From Enterococcus mundtii (GTDB lineage Bacteria > Bacillota > Bacilli > Lactobacillales > Enterococcaceae): a stretch of DNA of 64,000 nt. The DNA is taken from the NCBI RefSeq assembly GCF_003957375.1, contig NZ_CP025473.1, forward strand, positions 1,637,501 to 1,701,500, given 5' to 3'. Positions 38,931 through 47,329 of this stretch are shown here, one piece after another. Within the stretch, counting starts at the first letter, position 1. Every line of letters starts with the position of its first letter. Position numbers and translations under genes: made by a program. The notes beneath the pieces are model-generated. The model made no database searches. It was not told where the DNA came from and saw only the letters and a list, made by a program, of their open reading frames with translations.

Positions 38931-39320
38931 CTATTCAAAGTCTGTATGAACAATATTATTCACTTGGACAAGATCTTTTCTAGTGTACTTGTAACTTAAC
39001 ATTTTTTGTTTACTAAGAGACTCACTTGCAGAAATTTTATTCACATAATACCAATCTCCTTTTTTGTTTATAACTTCTGATAAAACTTTTCGCCCAACTG
39101 TAACATCTCTAATATATTGAAATTTTTCACCACTATCATCTAGTTCACCAAAAAGATAAATTTTACAATTATATTCTTCATTGATTTTCATAAAATCAAA
39201 ATTTTTAAAACTAGTAACAGCAGAATCATCAAAGCATACATCAATAGTAGCTGTATCTAAACTTTCCAATTCTAAGTTTCGTGTTGCTACTGATTCTTCT
39301 ATGGAAAGTAGTTTATACAT
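38931..39320 (-). CDS. Probable immunity protein of the orphan toxin cassette
   Basis: 129 residues, acidic, beta-rich, no signal or membrane span; not recognised by family. It follows the remnant toxin tail (39414-39782) in the way the 120-residue gene at 39945 follows the intact toxin. AAAGGAGGAAGTG precedes the ATG at 39320, so it should be translated. Orphan immunity genes kept after loss of the toxin are common in polymorphic toxin loci. Role by position only. Confidence 0.65.
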   Translation of the reverse strand: MYKLLSIEESVATRNLELESLDTATIDVCFDDSAVTSFKNFDFMKINEEYNCKIYLFGELDDSGEKFQYIRDVTVGRKVLSEVINKKGDWYYVNKISASESLSKQKMLSYKYTRKDLVQVNNIVHTDFE

Positions 39321-39413
39321 ACACTTCCTCCTTTTTAGTTATATGCTTGGATAAAAAGAAACTACAAAACCATTACTTTCATATACCAAAGTATATTTTT
39401 GTCCATCTATACT

Positions 39414-39782
39414 TTAAACCGAAAATGGTCTTTTAGGTCCGATTCCTTGTTTTATTGGTTTTATTTTCAATGTATCATGTAGAAAACTAGGAATATCTTG
39501 AACACCTTTAGCATTGAAATCCTCTATATGTCCATTGACAATATGCTTTAATACTGCTTTTTCTTTTCCTTTTTCAAACCAAAATAATTTATTTGAAGAA
39601 TCTTTTCCAATCATAATTACATGATCGGGGTTATACTATACATCGCTTTTCGAAAGTTCTTCTAATAAACTAGGTTCTAACAATTTATTTCCTTCCCGCC
39701 CTTTAATCTTACCATTCTCCACTTGCTTCACACCAGTGGTCGTTAATACTTTGTATAAGTTGGATGCATATTCTAGATCCAT
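39414..39782 (-). pseudogene. Orphan LXG toxin C-terminal cassette with an in-frame amber stop
   Basis: In one frame: MDLEYASNLYKVLTTTGVKQ (from ATG 39780-39782), further linker, a TAG at 39636-39638, then YNPDHVIMIGKDSSNKLFWF and a tail ending KIKPIKQGIGPKRPFSV (stop 39414). The stretch YKVLTTTGVKQVENGKI matches the pre-toxin junction of the intact toxin (residues 353-369), with about 40 of 45 bases alike at DNA level. The tail after it (LKHIVNGHIEDFNAKGV) is a different toxin domain. There is no ribosome binding site. This is a displaced or silent toxin module. Confidence 0.75.
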
Positions 39783-39837
39783 GCTTAAAATTTACTCACG
39801 TATTGGCTTTTCTATGTATAACTCAAAGCCCCAAGTA

Positions 39838-39883
39838 CAAAAATCATTCACAAACTAGATAAATCTAGTATATGAATGATTTT
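39838..39883 (-). terminator. Terminator of the LXG toxin operon
   Basis: AAAATCATTCA with TGAATGATTTT encloses an inner CTAGAT/ATCTAG stem; on the minus strand it ends in TTTTTG. It lies about 60 bases after the first immunity gene. Confidence 0.75.
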
Positions 39884-39944
39884 ATTTCAATTACCATGTT
39901 TATTAAGTTTTTCAATTTATATCTTCATTGGTTCAATAGATTTC

Positions 39945-40307
39945 TTAGTAAATATCAATTCTTGCAATATCAGCTTCTAAATATTCATGTTGTTTTATAT
40001 CCTTTGGAATATCTCCATCTGACAAATCTATTTTAAATTCTCCTATTTGAAGAATTTCGTTTTTCAAATCTATAAGCTCTCCCTGAACATGATAGTAATC
40101 ATTTTTTTTATCTATTATATATTCTTCATTTAAACTTTTAACAATGTGTTTGATGTTAAATCCATAAATTATATCTGTGAACATATCACCTTCTGATACA
40201 TCACAATCACTACAAAAACATTCAATGGAATATAAGCCATCTGAAAGTAAAATATCAGCTTCTCCTGAGTCTTCATCTATCCAGTTTACTTTTCTTATAT
40301 TAATCAT
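39945..40307 (-). CDS. Probable cognate immunity protein of the LXG toxin
   Basis: 120 residues, strongly acidic, beta-rich, with two cysteines in ECFCSDCDV (three in fact: C30, C32, C35). No family recognised. It starts 16 bases after the toxin stop, with GGGAGATG ahead of the ATG at 40307, the standard place for an antidote gene that must be made with its toxin. Strong acidity suits binding of a basic nuclease domain. Role inferred from position. Confidence 0.7.
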   Translation of the reverse strand: MINIRKVNWIDEDSGEADILLSDGLYSIECFCSDCDVSEGDMFTDIIYGFNIKHIVKSLNEEYIIDKKNDYYHVQGELIDLKNEILQIGEFKIDLSDGDIPKDIKQHEYLEADIARIDIY

Positions 40308-40323
40308 TTTATAACATCTCCCA

Positions 40324-41745
40324 TTATTTTAAACCTAAACTAGGTGCTTTTTTTATAAGTTCTTTTACAGATTTTAAGTGCAAGGTTGTTATGTTCCCAG
40401 TTGTTCTGTCTAATCCTACAAATGCATACTTTGCACTTCCTTCTCCACCAACCAGTTTGATATATCCGTTCATTTCAGGAACAAATTGTCCCTCTTTAAT
40501 CACATGATTTGCATCTCTTAAATACTCAACTATTGAATAGTGATTTTTATTTAAAGCTTGTTGTATTTCTGAACCATGTTTTGAAAAGTGAACTTCTAAT
40601 TTAGTTTTACTATTAAATTCAATTCCACTCACATCCTCAATCTTATCATTCTCCACCTGTTTCACACCAGTGGTCGTCAAGACTTTGTAAGACGCATACG
40701 TAAATGCTAAGATCATCAGGGCTTGACCGAGTTCAGATTCATTGATCCATGTGTAGCCGTCTTTGACGTATTGTGAGGTAGAGACGAGACTGCCTAAGAG
40801 TGGGTCTAGTTTTTCACCAGTTTCATAATTAACACCTTGGCGCCAAGCCACATTGACTTTTTCTTGGTAAGTATCGTACGTCATGAATTGGATCAGTTCA
40901 GGTTCTAAATAGTGACCTACTTTCGTGACATATTGATACAACTCAGGGTTCACGATGCCGTAGCCTGATTGCTTGTCTTCGATTTTCCAAAAGACAAGTG
41001 GATTCCCATCGCTATCGTGAATAATGAGGGTATAGACGTTGTACTTTTCTAGTTCTTTGTTTTTAGTTGGATCGATGCCTTTTTTCTCGTTTTCTGCTTG
41101 CTGCCATTTGTCTTGGATCGTAGTTATCCAGGACAAATCTTTTGGTATAGAGAATGTCTTCGTTTGGCTATTCCAAGCAGTTTTTGTTTGAGCAAGTCCT
41201 TGATTGACTGCTTGTTCGAGACTTTTGATTTCTGTAAAAAATAGCGCGGAGCTTTGGTTGTAGGCTAAGAGTTTTTGGAGTTTTTCTTCCAGTTTATGTT
41301 TCAAGTCATGATACATCGTGAGTAATAACGTATTTTGATTGAGTTGAAAGCTTTGATGTTCTTCTGGCATATGAGGTGAAAGAAGCAACTGCCGTATCCC
41401 TTCGGCTTGAGTGATATACTGATTCATTTGGCGAATCTGTGCTTCTAATTCGGATTGTTTCAAGCTAATGGAGTCGACTTGTTCTATGTACTGTTGTGGA
41501 AATCGTTTTGCTGCTTTTTCAACCGCTTTGGAGAGTAAGATTCCTCCTTGCACAAGTGGGTAAAGTACTTGGGAAAAATAGGCTTTCGCAGCGTCGTAGG
41601 TTTTCCCTTGGAGATTGGGCGTTTGTAAAGTAAATTGAGTGATGGCTTGTTGGAGATTTTGGTAATCAGTGACTTGTTTTTGGCAGAAGTGACGGGCGCT
41701 CGTAGCTTGTGTCAATGAGTCATTTAGGTACATGTCGATACTCAT
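40324..41745 (-). CDS. LXG-domain polymorphic toxin (type VII secretion substrate)
   Basis: 473 residues. N-terminal LXG domain (about 1-220): helical hairpin with LQGKTYDAAKAYFSQVLYPL near residue 45, the LxG segment. No signal peptide, as expected for type VII export. Middle linker 220-350, then a junction (TYASYKVLTTTGVKQVEN, 349-366) and a C-terminal domain (about 380-473) with VHFSKHG, GYIKLVGGEG and GNITTLHLKSVKEL. The FxKHG...NITTxH pattern resembles BECR-fold ribonuclease toxins; this is by eye. Its start overlaps the upstream gene by 4 bases (ATGA). Type VII apparatus genes are not in this window. Confidence 0.88.
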   Translation of the reverse strand: MSIDMYLNDSLTQATSARHFCQKQVTDYQNLQQAITQFTLQTPNLQGKTYDAAKAYFSQVLYPLVQGGILLSKAVEKAAKRFPQQYIEQVDSISLKQSELEAQIRQMNQYITQAEGIRQLLLSPHMPEEHQSFQLNQNTLLLTMYHDLKHKLEEKLQKLLAYNQSSALFFTEIKSLEQAVNQGLAQTKTAWNSQTKTFSIPKDLSWITTIQDKWQQAENEKKGIDPTKNKELEKYNVYTLIIHDSDGNPLVFWKIEDKQSGYGIVNPELYQYVTKVGHYLEPELIQFMTYDTYQEKVNVAWRQGVNYETGEKLDPLLGSLVSTSQYVKDGYTWINESELGQALMILAFTYASYKVLTTTGVKQVENDKIEDVSGIEFNSKTKLEVHFSKHGSEIQQALNKNHYSIVEYLRDANHVIKEGQFVPEMNGYIKLVGGEGSAKYAFVGLDRTTGNITTLHLKSVKELIKKAPSLGLK

Positions 41746-42089
41746 AGGTTTTGTTCCTCCGACATGTTTTTTCTTTTCTCAAAAGCAATTTCTTCGAGTT
41801 TATTCGTGATTTTTTGTTGGTGGATCATTTCGTGATGTTGGCATTCATCAAAGCCATTCATCAATCGCCTACTTTGATGTGAAAATTCTGTGGCGAATGT
41901 TTCGATAGATGTAGAGGTATTCGACTTCTGGTAGGATATGTGTAATAGAAATAAGAAGTTCCCCACTTCTTTTAAATGATCTTGGTAATCTGAACGGCAG
42001 GCATCAAGTTGTTTCATTTTTCTTTCATGTTCTTCTCTTTTTACGAGCAAACATGTTTCTTCTGTATGTAGATCGGTCATTCGATCCAT
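41742..42089 (-). CDS. LXG-associated helical helper protein (DUF3958-like)
   Basis: 115 residues, almost entirely alpha helical and charged, with heptad-like Leu spacing and three His in ECQHHEMIHQQ. This kind of protein precedes LXG toxins and pairs with the small WXG100-like partner to target the toxin to the type VII machine. It overlaps the upstream gene by one base (TAATG) and the toxin by four. Family call tentative; role from context. Confidence 0.75.
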   Translation of the reverse strand: MDRMTDLHTEETCLLVKREEHERKMKQLDACRSDYQDHLKEVGNFLFLLHISYQKSNTSTSIETFATEFSHQSRRLMNGFDECQHHEMIHQQKITNKLEEIAFEKRKNMSEEQNL

Positions 42090-42370
42090 TAGTGTCTCTC
42101 CTTAAAAAGATCTCGACTTAATTGAGTGTCTAGTGTAGAAAAACCTTGAGCAACAGTTTGCAATTGACTAGCTGCGCCTGCAATGGCTGAGGCGATTTGA
42201 TTGGCTGAGTTTTTGGCGGATGTTATGCTACTTTGAATGTCTTGATTACCAATTAGCGTGGTACGTGTATCATTTTGAAGCGATGATGCTTGGTTTAAAG
42301 GGGTGGTTGCACTGGTGATTCTTGAAGTGGACTGTTGGGCTTGTTGAGAATTACTGCTGAATGTGACCAT
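42089..42370 (-). CDS. Small WXG100-like partner of the LXG toxin
   Basis: 93 residues from the chosen start. Ser/Thr/Gln-rich N-terminus, then two helices with regular small residues (SAKNSANQIASAIAGAASQL), the form of TIGR04197-type LXG partners. The open frame reaches 42436, but ATG at 42368-42370 has GGAG 5 bases ahead. First gene of the toxin operon, with an extended -10 about 50 bases upstream. It should form a helical complex with the LXG domain for export. Confidence 0.75.
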   Translation of the reverse strand: MVTFSSNSQQAQQSTSRITSATTPLNQASSLQNDTRTTLIGNQDIQSSITSAKNSANQIASAIAGAASQLQTVAQGFSTLDTQLSRDLFKERH

Positions 42371-42418
42371 AGATCTCCTCCTCGATTTATATAGGCTGTA
42401 TAGAACGCTTACATATCC

Positions 42419-42430
42419 ATTATAACAATA
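42419..42430 (-). promoter_or_regulatory. Promoter of the LXG toxin operon
   Basis: Minus strand TGTTATAAT, a perfect -10 (42419-42424) with TGn extension, 49 bases before the first start. No good -35 at the expected place. Confidence 0.5.
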
Positions 42431-42517
42431 CATCACCTTTTGGTTGATAAGAATTGTATTAGATAGGTCTTGTTACTTTATTTCTTATCTGGTTGTTGAA
42501 GGTATTTCTCAATGTAC

Positions 42518-42553
42518 TAAAAAACACTGAAGACAAAATTGCCTTCAGTGTTT
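42518..42553 (-). terminator. Terminator of the siderophore uptake operon
   Basis: AAACACTGAAG (42543-42553 on minus) pairs with CTTCAGTGTTT (42522-42532), followed by TTTAGTAC. It lies 27 bases after the permease stop. Confidence 0.85.
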
Positions 42554-42579
42554 CCCTATACCAACATTCTGGTCTTATT

Positions 42580-43584
42580 TTATACAGATAGTTGTTTCTT
42601 TTGAATATAAAATAATAAATAAAGAAAATACGGCGCACCCAAGACAGCAATCAGAATTCCTGTAGGTACTTCTCCATCTGTCAAAATGACGCGTGCAAGA
42701 ATATCAGCAATGTTGACAAATAATCCTCCGAACAAACCACTGAATAGGAGTGCCCATTGATTTTCTTTACGTACAATGATTTTGGCAGCATGCGGTGCGA
42801 GTAAACCCACAAAGGACAAGCTGCCTGCCACAGCCACACTGCCACAGGCTAAACCAACAGCAAGCAGTAGTAAAATCGACTGACTTCGTGACACATTCAC
42901 CCCTAAGCTTTGCGCTCGATCTGGCCCAAAGGATAAAAGACCAATCCTACGACTATAGAAAAACGCTAAAGGGATCAGAATAAGTACCCATGGCAAAAAT
43001 GCAGTGACGTAAGGCCAACTAGCACCCCAGATCGAACCTGCTAACCAAGCGTTTACAAAACCATAATTTTCTTTTGATATCTTTATCGTACTTAATAACA
43101 TTGCCGCAGAGAAGCCCGCATTCACAGCGATACCTGAAAGGAGCAAACGATTCATCGCTACTTGTCCAGAACGCTGATAAGCAACAAAATAGACTAGACA
43201 TGCAGCAAGTGTGCCGCCTAGAAAAGCAACAAAAAGCAACAAGAAAGGTGATGCATGGCTAGTAAAAAAGCCTAAATATAGCATAACAAAAAAGCCTGCA
43301 CCGGAATTGATGCCTAAAATACTTGAATCGGCTAATGGGTTTCTAGTTACTCCTTGCAAAAGATAGCCAGCAATTCCTAGACAGGAACCTGCGAATAAAC
43401 TGATCAATAGGCGTGGCAAGCGAAATTCTTTCAGAACCAATTGTTGGACCTGTGTTCCTCTACCAACTGCGACATCGATCAATTGGTCAATATAAAGAAA
43501 CGGTGTACCAATCATTAAACTGATTCCGGCAGTCACAAGCCATAAAAATAGTAACAAGCCAATCCCCCAATATATTTTTTTCAC
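42580..43584 (-). CDS. FecCD-family siderophore ABC permease, second subunit
   Basis: 334 residues, about ten membrane helices, BtuC/FecCD family (RLPRLLISLFAGSCLGIAGYLLQ, and LADSSILGINSGAGFFVML). With its partner it forms the channel for Fe(III)-siderophore import. The ATG at 43582-43584 overlaps the upstream permease stop by 4 bases. Terminator after it. Which siderophore is carried cannot be told; hydroxamate or catechol uptake systems are both possible. Confidence 0.93.
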   Translation of the reverse strand: MKKIYWGIGLLLFLWLVTAGISLMIGTPFLYIDQLIDVAVGRGTQVQQLVLKEFRLPRLLISLFAGSCLGIAGYLLQGVTRNPLADSSILGINSGAGFFVMLYLGFFTSHASPFLLLFVAFLGGTLAACLVYFVAYQRSGQVAMNRLLLSGIAVNAGFSAAMLLSTIKISKENYGFVNAWLAGSIWGASWPYVTAFLPWVLILIPLAFFYSRRIGLLSFGPDRAQSLGVNVSRSQSILLLLAVGLACGSVAVAGSLSFVGLLAPHAAKIIVRKENQWALLFSGLFGGLFVNIADILARVILTDGEVPTGILIAVLGAPYFLYLLFYIQKKQLSV

Positions 43585-44573
43585 ACGCGTTCCCTCCTAA
43601 CTTGTACCAATAAAAAAGGAACCCCAATCAAGGAAATGACTAAGCCAAAAGGTGTTTCGAACGGTGGATTGACCATGCGTGCTACAAAATCTGCTAGCAT
43701 GACTAAGATTCCCCCAGCGATAAATGATGCTGGCAAGACATACCGATAATCCGTACCTACAAAGCCACGAACAACAGGTGGAACCATCAAACCAATAAAA
43801 GAGACGGGCCCAACTAAAGAAACAGCTAACGCTGCTAAGATCGAAACAAAGATGAAAACCAATACCCGTGTGCGCTGTGGATGTCCTCCTAAGGCGACCG
43901 CATGTGATTCACTCAAATGGATCAGGGAGATCGACTTCCCTAATAGAAAAGAGCAAATAACCGCCACTAGATAGATAGGTGAAAGAACGAGCAACTGTTG
44001 CCAAGTAATATTCGCCGCACCGCCAACAAACCAAAAAGTCAAATCTTGTTGTAGATTAAATAACTGGGTCAGTGCTTGGCTGATTGCGGTAAAAAAAGAA
44101 CTGATTGCCACACCGGCTAAAATCATCTGCATAGTACTGCGTCCTATTTTTGAAAAACTGAAAAAACCTAGAACGAGTATCGTCACGATCAACGAACCAA
44201 GTAATGAAAGCAGAAAAATTGAAAACGGCGAAGCTTTAGGTAAAAAAGCAAAGCTAAATGCCATGGCTAACGACGCACCAGCATTGATCCCTAACAGTCC
44301 TGAATCTGCCAAGTTGTTTCGCGTTACCCCTTGCATCAAAGCACCACTGAGGGCGAAACAGCTTCCCACAATAAATGCTCCGATGACCCGAGGCAGACGG
44401 ATATTACGAATGATCTGCTGGGCTTGATCAGTCGGATCGAACTGGAACAACGCCTGCCAAACTTCATTGCCTTTAACTGTAGAAGCACCATTATACAAAG
44501 CAAAAAAGAAGACAATGATTGCCAATAACAGAAGCAACCATAGGATATTTATTTTTTTCCCTTTCCTCATCAT
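43581..44573 (-). CDS. FecCD-family siderophore ABC permease, first subunit
   Basis: 330 residues with the same fold as the downstream subunit (IRNIRLPRVIGAFIVGSCFA; LADSGLLGINAGASLAMAF). The two permeases are homologous, as usual for heterodimeric FecCD systems. It overlaps the ATPase gene by 4 bases upstream and the second permease by 4 downstream. Confidence 0.93.
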   Translation of the reverse strand: MMRKGKKINILWLLLLLAIIVFFFALYNGASTVKGNEVWQALFQFDPTDQAQQIIRNIRLPRVIGAFIVGSCFALSGALMQGVTRNNLADSGLLGINAGASLAMAFSFAFLPKASPFSIFLLSLLGSLIVTILVLGFFSFSKIGRSTMQMILAGVAISSFFTAISQALTQLFNLQQDLTFWFVGGAANITWQQLLVLSPIYLVAVICSFLLGKSISLIHLSESHAVALGGHPQRTRVLVFIFVSILAALAVSLVGPVSFIGLMVPPVVRGFVGTDYRYVLPASFIAGGILVMLADFVARMVNPPFETPFGLVISLIGVPFLLVQVRRERV

Positions 44574-45370
44574 TTTCCCTCCGGTTTCTTGATGAGATCA
44601 TATGTTAAAAAGACAGGTTTATTTGTTTCTGGTAACTGGACGATTTGTGCTTCGATCTCAAAAATCTCTCTCATCCATTCTTTCGTGATGACTTGTTCTG
44701 GAGTCCCATTGACGATCAATCGACCTTCTTTCATTGCGATTAAATAATCGGAAAATCGGGAGGCATGATTGATGTCATGGATCGACATCAAAATCGTTGT
44801 TTTTTTCATTCGGTTGATTTCTTTCAGCAAATCTAAGATCTCCAGTTGATGCGCCGGATCTAAAAAAGTTGTTGGTTCATCAAGGATCAAGATATCTGCT
44901 TCTTGAGCTAACGCCATCGCGATCCAGACTCGTTGGGCTTGACCTCCGGATAAACTTGCTAAATCTCGATCTTTTAGCGAGATCAGATCCGTCGCTGTCA
45001 ATGCCCATTCAATGGCCTGTAGATCTTGATCATCCATGCCACTGAATAGTTTTTGATAGGGATATCTACCGTAAGAAACGACTTCTTCGACTGTCATTCC
45101 TAATGGGTATTCACTCGTTTGGGCTAGTAAGGCAAGTTTCCGAGCTAGTTCTTTCGAATGATAGGTCGTCAAGTCACGATCGTTGACTAATATTTTGCCA
45201 TTTTTTACAGGAAGTATGCGGGTAAAGCTTTTTAATAATGTAGACTTACCACTGCCGTTCGGACCAATCAAACTGGTGATTTTCCCTTCTGGTATAGCGA
45301 CAGACAAATTTTCAATTATCGTTTTGTTGGGGTAACCGGTAGTAATTTCAACTGCATTTAATCTAGACAT
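44570..45370 (-). CDS. Siderophore ABC transporter ATPase
   Basis: 266 residues: Walker A LIGPNGSGKSTLLK (35-48), Q-loop LAQTSEYPLG, signature LASLSGGQAQRVWIA (near 139), Walker B ADILILDEPT, and H-loop SIHDINHA. It powers uptake through the two FecCD subunits. First gene of the minus-strand unit; its promoter faces the binding-protein gene across a region with two Fur boxes. Confidence 0.94.
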   Translation of the reverse strand: MSRLNAVEITTGYPNKTIIENLSVAIPEGKITSLIGPNGSGKSTLLKSFTRILPVKNGKILVNDRDLTTYHSKELARKLALLAQTSEYPLGMTVEEVVSYGRYPYQKLFSGMDDQDLQAIEWALTATDLISLKDRDLASLSGGQAQRVWIAMALAQEADILILDEPTTFLDPAHQLEILDLLKEINRMKKTTILMSIHDINHASRFSDYLIAMKEGRLIVNGTPEQVITKEWMREIFEIEAQIVQLPETNKPVFLTYDLIKKPEGK

Positions 45371-45386
45371 ATACTTCCCCTCTCAT

Positions 45387-45401
45387 TGAAAATCATTCTC
45401 A
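45387..45401. promoter_or_regulatory. Fur box upstream of the ATPase-permease genes
   Basis: TGAAAATCATTCTCA matches the 7-1-7 Fur consensus TGATAATNATTATCA at 12 of 14 defined bases. 17 bases before the ATPase start (45370), so a bound repressor would block transcription under iron-replete conditions. Confidence 0.7.
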
Positions 45402-45464
45402 ATTATGACGGTACTTCACAAATTCGTCAAGCACAAATTTCGTCGTATACGCTAGTAAAAAGAG

Positions 45465-45493
45465 TTGACAGCGCACTTTTCTTGGGGAATAAT
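45465..45493 (+). promoter_or_regulatory. Promoter of the siderophore-binding lipoprotein gene
   Basis: TTGACA (45465-45470), 17 bases, AATAAT (45488-45493): near-consensus. The second Fur box begins 6 bases after the -10 and covers the likely start point. Confidence 0.8.
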
Positions 45494-45499
45494 AGCAAT

Positions 45500-45514
45500 T
45501 GAGAAACATTCTCA
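45500..45514. promoter_or_regulatory. Fur box at the binding-protein promoter
   Basis: TGAGAAACATTCTCA, a perfect TGAGAA/TTCTCA palindrome, 11 of 14 to the 7-1-7 Fur consensus, just downstream of the -10. Confidence 0.7.
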
Positions 45515-45534
45515 ATTACGTTTGGAGGAAAGAC

Positions 45535-46491
45535 ATGAGACTTAAAAATAAACTATTCACAATCTCTAGCGCATTACTTTTGGTGGGATTACTGAGTGCT
45601 TGCTCGCCAGGCTCATCCACAACCGAAGAGACAACCGCATCATCGACTACTGCTGATAACGGTACGCATACCTTGACAGATACATTAGGGCATTCAGTTG
45701 AAATACCTAACCAACCAAAACGGATCATCGGCAGTTACTTAGAGGATTATCTTGTTGCGTTAGGTGAAACCCCGGTTGCTCAATGGACAGTCGGCAGTGG
45801 TTCGATCCAAGATTATTTACAAGATGATCTGAAAGATGTCCCAACTATCTCCTATGATCTACCCTATGAAAATGTGTTAAGTTTTGAACCTGATTTATTA
45901 TTGATTTCTTCTTCAGCCACTGTCGAAGGTGGCAAATACGAGCAATATAATAAAATTGCTCCAACCTATGTTGTTAAAAATGGTACCGATGTCACATGGG
46001 AAGAACAGTTGCAAGACATTGGCAAAGTATTGAATAAAGAGAATAAAGCAGAGGAAATCATTCAAGATTATCAAGATTACGCGAAAGAAACACGAGAAGA
46101 ATTGAGTGATCAGATCGATGGGAAAACAGCTGCTGTCTTATGGGTCACGAACAACTCTGCCTTTATGGTCAGCCAGAATCGTTCAAGCGGTCGCATCGTT
46201 TATGAAGATCTACAATTCGGTGTGCCATCTTTAGTAGAAGAAGTATCAAAAGAGGCAACCTCTGATTGGTCAGCTGTTTCATCAGAAAAATTAGCTGAAT
46301 TAGACGCAGACTATATCATCTTAGTCAATAGTGACGAACAAGCTGCGATGTTCAACGAACCCACTTGGCAAAATCTGAAAGCAGTCAAAGCGGGGCAAGT
46401 ATTCGAATTTGGTCCAACTTCTAGCTGGTTATATAATGGACCAATCGCTAGTCGTCAAATGATCGATGATATCAAAGGCGAGCTAAAGTAA
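45535..46491 (+). CDS. Siderophore-binding lipoprotein
   Basis: 318 residues from the chosen start: type II signal peptide with lipobox LLSAC (Cys23 lipidated), a Ser/Thr-rich linker (24-45), then a class III solute-binding fold (TDTLGHSVEIPNQPKRIIGS; LSFEPDLLLIS). The open frame reaches back to 45499, but ATG at 45535 has GGAGG 7 bases ahead and produces the signal peptide. It faces the permease/ATPase genes across the Fur-boxed divergent promoter and delivers iron-siderophore to them at the outer face of the membrane. Confidence 0.94.
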   Translation: MRLKNKLFTISSALLLVGLLSACSPGSSTTEETTASSTTADNGTHTLTDTLGHSVEIPNQPKRIIGSYLEDYLVALGETPVAQWTVGSGSIQDYLQDDLKDVPTISYDLPYENVLSFEPDLLLISSSATVEGGKYEQYNKIAPTYVVKNGTDVTWEEQLQDIGKVLNKENKAEEIIQDYQDYAKETREELSDQIDGKTAAVLWVTNNSAFMVSQNRSSGRIVYEDLQFGVPSLVEEVSKEATSDWSAVSSEKLAELDADYIILVNSDEQAAMFNEPTWQNLKAVKAGQVFEFGPTSSWLYNGPIASRQMIDDIKGELK

Positions 46492-46568
46492 AAGCGTGAA
46501 AATCACATTTTGACTTGTGCTGTAAATAAAAAGAAGTGTTCAGTATGCTAGCTGGTAAACAGCACATC

Positions 46569-46620
46569 AAAAAACGACCATCACCAAGAGGTAAAATTCT
46601 TCGGTGATGATCGTTTTTTT
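46569..46620. terminator. Bidirectional terminator between the iron-binding protein and kdpE
   Basis: AAAACGACCATCACC pairs with GGTGATGATCGTTTT (one mismatch) around a 15-base loop, with T-runs on both strands; ends transcripts of the lipoprotein gene and of kdp. Confidence 0.88.
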
Positions 46621-46645
46621 CGATGTTCAATTTGTTTGTCGATTA

Positions 46646-47329
46646 CTAAGAATTTCGGTAATCACGTAACCGATAGCCAACGCCGATCTCAGTGATCAAA
46701 TATTCTGGACGAATGGTATTTTTCTCGATTTTTTTCCGAATGTTTGACATATTCACTCGCAACACTTGGGAATCTGTTCCATAAGGCCCCCAAACTTCTG
46801 ATGTTAATACGCGATAAGTAACGACCTTCCCAAGGTGTTGGAATAATACGAGCAAAATGCGATATTCATTCTTAGTGAGATGGATCGGTTCTCCTGCTTT
46901 GGTTAACAGCTGGCTTTCTGTATCCAAAGACAATTCCCCATTCGTGATGACTGAAGGTAACTCCTCTTGTTTACGATGACGAAAAGCGGTTCTGATCCTA
47001 GCAAGTAATTCATTCATCCCAAAAGGCTTAGTGACGTAATCATCCGCACCAAGATCAAGCGCTTTGACTTTTTCATGCTCGTTGTTTCGCGCAGAGATCA
47101 CGATCAACGGCGTAGCCAGTCGTTTACGAATGATTTTCAATAATTCGATGCCATCAATATCTGGCAAACCTAAATCGAGCAAAATCAAGTCAAAGGAATC
47201 TTCTTGGAACACATGCAAAGCTTCCATGCCAGTTATGGCAATCGTAACGTGATAATGTTCTTTTGCCAACACGACCTCCATAAAATCAGTGATCGTTGGA
47301 TCATCTTCAATCAATAGTACTTTCCTCAT
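46646..47329 (-). CDS. kdpE: KdpE response regulator
   Basis: OmpR-family regulator, 227 residues from the chosen start. Receiver domain with acidic pocket IEDD (7-10), phospho-acceptor Asp in LILLDLGLPD (near 52) and TKPF; C-terminal winged HTH (about 130-225, TKNEYRILLVLFQHLG; VNMSNIRKKIE). It activates kdp transcription on K+ limitation after phosphorylation by KdpD. ATG at 47327-47329 follows GAGGTGGGG and overlaps kdpD by 23 bases. The frame opens 6 codons earlier (47347). Confidence 0.94.
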   Translation of the reverse strand: MRKVLLIEDDPTITDFMEVVLAKEHYHVTIAITGMEALHVFQEDSFDLILLDLGLPDIDGIELLKIIRKRLATPLIVISARNNEHEKVKALDLGADDYVTKPFGMNELLARIRTAFRHRKQEELPSVITNGELSLDTESQLLTKAGEPIHLTKNEYRILLVLFQHLGKVVTYRVLTSEVWGPYGTDSQVLRVNMSNIRKKIEKNTIRPEYLITEIGVGYRLRDYRNS

